Assembly: GCA_004554585.1 (NCBI GenBank)
Contig: SFLH01000005.1
Span: 1 to 64,000 of the forward strand
Length of the DNA stretch: 64,000 nt
Origin: Clostridiales bacterium
GTDB lineage: Bacteria; Bacillota; Clostridia; Oscillospirales; Oscillospiraceae
Direction of reading: 5' to 3'
The notes beneath the pieces were generated by a model. The model made no database searches. It was not told the origin of the DNA and saw only the letters and a program-made list of their open reading frames with translations. This document shows, piece by piece, positions 60,874 to 64,000 of the stretch (position 1 is its first letter; every line of letters starts with the position of its first letter). The translations under genes and the position numbers were made by a program.

Positions 60874-61725
60874 TCAAAAGTCGATATTGTCCGGGTCGTG
60901 GCCGGAGGTGCCGAAGGGGGGCAGGGCCGCGATGGCCGCCAGGTCTTCGGGCGCCAGGGCAAAGTCAAAGATCTCCCGGTTCTCCCGCACCCGGGCGGGG
61001 GTGTTGGACTTGGGCAGAGGGAGGGTCCCCTGCTCCAGGCACCAGCGCAGGCAAATCTGAGCGGGGCTTTTGCCGTACTTCTCCCCCAGCTGGGCCAGCA
61101 GGGGGTGGCCCAGCACCCGGCCCTGGCCCAGGGGGCTCCAGGCCTCCACCAGGATGCCGTGGGCCTGGCAGAAGGCGATCAGCTCCCGCTGCTGCCAGCC
61201 GGGGTTGCACTCGATCTGGTCCACCATGGGGGCCGTCTCCTCCTCCAGCAGGGGGGCCAGGTGGTGGGGCAGGAAGTTGGACACGCCGATGGCCCGGACC
61301 CGGCCCTCCCGGTAGACCTTGCACAGGGCCCGCCAGGTCTGGCGGTTGATCTCCTGCCAGTCGGGGAAGCGGTTGGCCGCCGCGGGCCAGTGGATCAGGT
61401 AGAGGTCCAGGTAGTCCGTGCCCAGGGCGGCCAAGGTCCGGTCAAAGGCCCGCAGGGTGGTGTCATACCCCCGGTCGGTGTTCCAGACCTTGCTGGTGAG
61501 AAAGACTTCTTCCCGGGCCAGGCCGCTCTCCCGCAGCCCCTGGCCCACGCTGGTCTCGTTGCGGTAATAGGCCGCCGTGTCGATGTGCCGGTAGCCCAGG
61601 TCCAGGGCCGTTTTCACAGCGGCCGCCGTCTCGGGGCCTTCCTTCATCCGCCAGGTGCCAAAGCCGGGGCAGGGGATGACCACCCCGTTGGACAGGGTGT
61701 AGAATTCCCGCTTCCGTTCTTCCAT
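60874..61725 (-). CDS. Aldo/keto reductase
   Basis: 283 residues, NADPH-dependent carbonyl reductase fold. Asp and Tyr in DTAAYYRNE, Lys in LTSKVWN and His in YLIHWP form the catalytic tetrad; GVSNF and PLPKSNTPARVREN are the substrate and cofactor loops. It resembles the 2,5-diketogluconate reductase-like branch. Substrate unspecified. Same strand as spoIIE with 166 bases between. Confidence 0.94.
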   Translation of the reverse strand: MEERKREFYTLSNGVVIPCPGFGTWRMKEGPETAAAVKTALDLGYRHIDTAAYYRNETSVGQGLRESGLAREEVFLTSKVWNTDRGYDTTLRAFDRTLAALGTDYLDLYLIHWPAAANRFPDWQEINRQTWRALCKVYREGRVRAIGVSNFLPHHLAPLLEEETAPMVDQIECNPGWQQRELIAFCQAHGILVEAWSPLGQGRVLGHPLLAQLGEKYGKSPAQICLRWCLEQGTLPLPKSNTPARVRENREIFDFALAPEDLAAIAALPPFGTSGHDPDNIDF

Positions 61726-61819
61726 GGTGCCACTTCCTTTCCCGCGTCATCCCGCGATGACGTTGTCGATGGTTTTATAAAAATATGATACCTTCTTTCC
61801 CCGCCCCCGTCAACCGGCA

Positions 61820-61860
61820 CTGCCCCGAGGGGCCGCCAAATTGGCGGGCCCTCGGGGCAG
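61820..61860 (-). repeat. Long hairpin between spoIIE and the aldo/keto reductase
   Basis: CTGCCCCGAGGG pairs with CCCTCGGGGCAG, with an inner CCGCC/GGCGG stem. There is no T-run, so termination is uncertain. Confidence 0.55.
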
Positions 61861-61891
61861 CTGGGTGTCGTATCCATTGGAGTTTTCCGGT

Positions 61892-64000
61892 TCAGTTTTC
61901 TCCCCGGGCCTTCAGGTGGAGCACCAGTACCGTGCCGTCGTCCTCCCCCTGGCACAGCTCGCCGCTGGCCTGGAGGATGCGCTGGGCCAGGTCGCTGGGA
62001 CTTTCCCCCTGGTAGCCGGTCATCAGGTCCCGGACCCACAGGTCTTCCCGGCCGCAGAGGACGCCGTCGGTGACCATGACGATCCAGTCCTCGGCCTCCC
62101 CCCGGAACTTGTGCAGGTCGGGCCGGGCCTGCTCCCCGGTGACGATGCCCGCCGGCAGAGAGGAGCCCACAGCACACTTGATCTGCTTGCCCCGGCGCAC
62201 ATAGGTGGGGGCGGCCCCCTGCTTGTGGACGCAGCAGCGGCCGGTGTACAGGTCCACCGACAGCAGGTCGATGGTGGTGCTCCCCCCGGCCTCTCCCCGC
62301 AGGGCCAGGGCGGCGCTGACGGTCTCCACCGCCTCGGCCGGGTCCATGCCCGCTTTCAGGAAGCTCTCCAGGAGTTTGGCCGCCTGGGAGCTCTCCCGCC
62401 GGGCCCCCTCCCCGGAGCCCATGCCGTCGCACAGCAGCAGGAAGAGCATCCCGTCCCCCCGGCGGAACCACAGGCCCGTGTCGCCGCTCACCGGCTCCCC
62501 CCGGCGGGGGGCGCCCACCAGGGCCACCGTTGCTCGGAAGGGCTCGGCCTGGGCAAAGAGCAGGCGGTCCTCCACCTCCTCCCCCTCCCGCAGGGGGGCG
62601 CCCAGCACCTCTGCCAGCTCCCGGCGGGCGGTGCGGGTTTTCAGGGGCGCCTCGGCGGGGACCTCCACCTGCAGGCGGCCCTCCTTGTCGTAATAGACCA
62701 GGCCTCCCGTCAGGTTCTTCCCGGCCAGGAAGGCGTTGAGCCGCTCCTGGCGGGGAAGGTCGGGGGTCAGGCCGGCCGACAGCTCTGTGGCCGCTGTGCG
62801 CATGAGCTTGTCCAGCCGGGCATACTGGCCGCACAGGGTCCGCCGGGTCTGCAGGGTCCGGCGCAGGGCCTGGCGGCGGCGGAGGAAGGCCGTCAGCTGC
62901 CGGTTGATCTCCGCCAAAAGTTCTGGGAAATGGACGCAGCGGGCGCTGAACCGCCCGGCAAAGTCCGTGGCCAAGGCCCGGCCCCGGTCCAGGATGGGGA
63001 TGCTGGCGTCGTTGAGGACGGTCCGGGTGTCCTGGTACTCCTTCTGCCAGCAGGTGCTTTGCAGAACACACTTGGCGCACACCTTATCCGCCGCGGCGGT
63101 GAAGATCTCCGCCGGATCCTCGCCGCCGCTGTCCTCCGGGCGGAGGGTCTGGCGGACGTTGTCGTAGAGGGTGTGGAAGGCCCCTGCCATCTCCCCCATC
63201 TTGCGGGCGATGACTTGGCGGCGCTGATCCAGCTCTCCGCTCTCCTGGGCCTGCTCCTGGCGGGCCGGGGCCACGCGGATGGGCAGAAGGAGAAAGGCAA
63301 TGGCTCCCACCAGAGCCTCCATGGGCAGGCCGATGTGCTCTCCCCCGTCAAAGCGCCAGAGCACCACCACAGAGGTGGCCAGCACATACACCAGGCCGGC
63401 CAGGACCTTTCGCCGGTCCCGGCACAGCCCGCAGGCCAGCCCCGCCAGGGCAAAGACCAGGCTGTAATAGGGGTCCTCTCCAGAGGCCATGTCCAGGGCC
63501 ACCCCGGCGCAGGCGCCGGTGAGGATACCCTCCCCCGGCCCTCGGCGGGCAGCGGCCATGACCCCCACCGCCGCCACCAGGCGGCCCAGGGAAAAGGTCC
63601 CCAAAATCTCCACCCGGGCCAGGGACATGAGGATCGTCCCCCCCAGCATCAGCAGGCCTACACTCTGCCGGGGTGTGAGGCGCTTCAGGTTCTGCAGGGT
63701 GTCGGGCCATTGGGTAAAGACGATGCGGTAGCTGTAGGCCGCCGCGGCGGTAAAGAGGACCTCGGTGACGAAGTAGACCAGGTCCTCCCCGTGCCAGCCC
63801 TGGCCGCCCCGGCAGATGATCCCCGTCAGGGCGCTGAGCAGGGCGGCGATGGCGGGCATGAACCAAACCCGCTTGTAAAACTTGGCGTCGTAAAAGGCAA
63901 AGGCCACCGAATAGGTCAGGATGGCCGAGGCGCCATAGCGCATGCCGTCGGTCATCCCCTCCAGGCACAGGTAGCCCAGGCAGGACCCAGCCAGGGTGCA
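61892..64000 (-). CDS. spoIIE: Stage II sporulation protein E (N-terminus beyond the window)
   Basis: SpoIIE is the PP2C phosphatase that dephosphorylates SpoIIAA and activates sigma-F in the forespore. 702 residues are visible. Several membrane helices occupy the first 240, a helical middle includes a cysteine-rich patch (CAKCVLQSTCWQKEY), and a C-terminal PP2C domain contains LLLCDGMGSGEGARRESSQAAKLLESFL and GGSTTIDLLSVDLYTG. The frame is open to the right edge with more hydrophobic residues (AGSCLGYLCLEGM), so the ATG at 63955 is not the true start. It is evidence for endospore formation. Confidence 0.93.
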   Translation of the reverse strand, partial: CTLAGSCLGYLCLEGMTDGMRYGASAILTYSVAFAFYDAKFYKRVWFMPAIAALLSALTGIICRGGQGWHGEDLVYFVTEVLFTAAAAYSYRIVFTQWPDTLQNLKRLTPRQSVGLLMLGGTILMSLARVEILGTFSLGRLVAAVGVMAAARRGPGEGILTGACAGVALDMASGEDPYYSLVFALAGLACGLCRDRRKVLAGLVYVLATSVVVLWRFDGGEHIGLPMEALVGAIAFLLLPIRVAPARQEQAQESGELDQRRQVIARKMGEMAGAFHTLYDNVRQTLRPEDSGGEDPAEIFTAAADKVCAKCVLQSTCWQKEYQDTRTVLNDASIPILDRGRALATDFAGRFSARCVHFPELLAEINRQLTAFLRRRQALRRTLQTRRTLCGQYARLDKLMRTAATELSAGLTPDLPRQERLNAFLAGKNLTGGLVYYDKEGRLQVEVPAEAPLKTRTARRELAEVLGAPLREGEEVEDRLLFAQAEPFRATVALVGAPRRGEPVSGDTGLWFRRGDGMLFLLLCDGMGSGEGARRESSQAAKLLESFLKAGMDPAEAVETVSAALALRGEAGGSTTIDLLSVDLYTGRCCVHKQGAAPTYVRRGKQIKCAVGSSLPAGIVTGEQARPDLHKFRGEAEDWIVMVTDGVLCGREDLWVRDLMTGYQGESPSDLAQRILQASGELCQGEDDGTVLVLHLKARGEN

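Overview
The window is a GC-rich, gene-dense bacterial chromosome segment with short intergenic gaps. It has two T-box riboswitches, three proteins with S-layer homology (SLH) repeats, a SpoIIE sporulation phosphatase, lipoproteins, FtsW/RodA and YtrA-type ABC modules. Together these point to a spore-forming Clostridia of the Oscillospiraceae type (Flavonifractor/Pseudoflavonifractor-like). The genus is an inference; no rRNA is present. I see no prophage, insertion sequence or CRISPR array.

Layout. 1-135 is the tail of an SLH protein, followed by tRNA-Leu(UAG). 670-9079 is a complete arginine cluster, argG-argH-argC-argJ-argB-argD-argF, converting glutamate to arginine by the cyclic ArgJ route. 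Two related multi-hairpin elements interrupt it, one after argG and one after argB. 9255-10815 carries an O6-alkylguanine repair enzyme and an SLH protein. 10871-13999 holds rodA, tsaE-tsaB (t6A tRNA modification) and upp. tRNA-Leu(CAG), a MATE exporter, a large SLH-anchored PepX-like peptidase and proBA follow to 21314.

21487-27617 holds a nitroreductase, a zinc-ribbon/Ig-like membrane protein, a CmpB-family membrane protein and a GntR(YtrA)-ABC operon whose operator overlaps its own promoter. 27703-30646 is metNIQ behind a Met T-box. Two convergent MATE exporters follow; the minus-strand one has a terminator hairpin in its short leader. 33906-36613 holds an ECF sigma factor with a membrane partner and an AT-rich XRE/membrane pair. 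lepA, another XRE regulator, a G5-M23 peptidase, an acetate-type transporter, a cysteine-rich protein and a GT2 glycosyltransferase with a structured leader run to 43886.

43990-46359 has a DUF2325-DUF3793 pair preceded by two copies of a GTTAGC-N4-GCTAAC palindrome, then DUF4190 and lgt. After tRNA-Ala(GGC) and a 51-codon small gene come a histidine phosphatase-acetyltransferase fusion, a YgiQ radical SAM protein, a nuclease lipoprotein and a MarR-ABC-ABC drug-efflux operon with matching operators. The last part holds cysE-cysS behind a Cys T-box, an old-yellow-enzyme reductase, an aldo/keto reductase and spoIIE, which runs off the right edge.

The most unusual signals are the twin covarying multi-hairpin elements in the arginine cluster, the palindromes before DUF2325-DUF3793, and several leaders or operators readable directly from the sequence.
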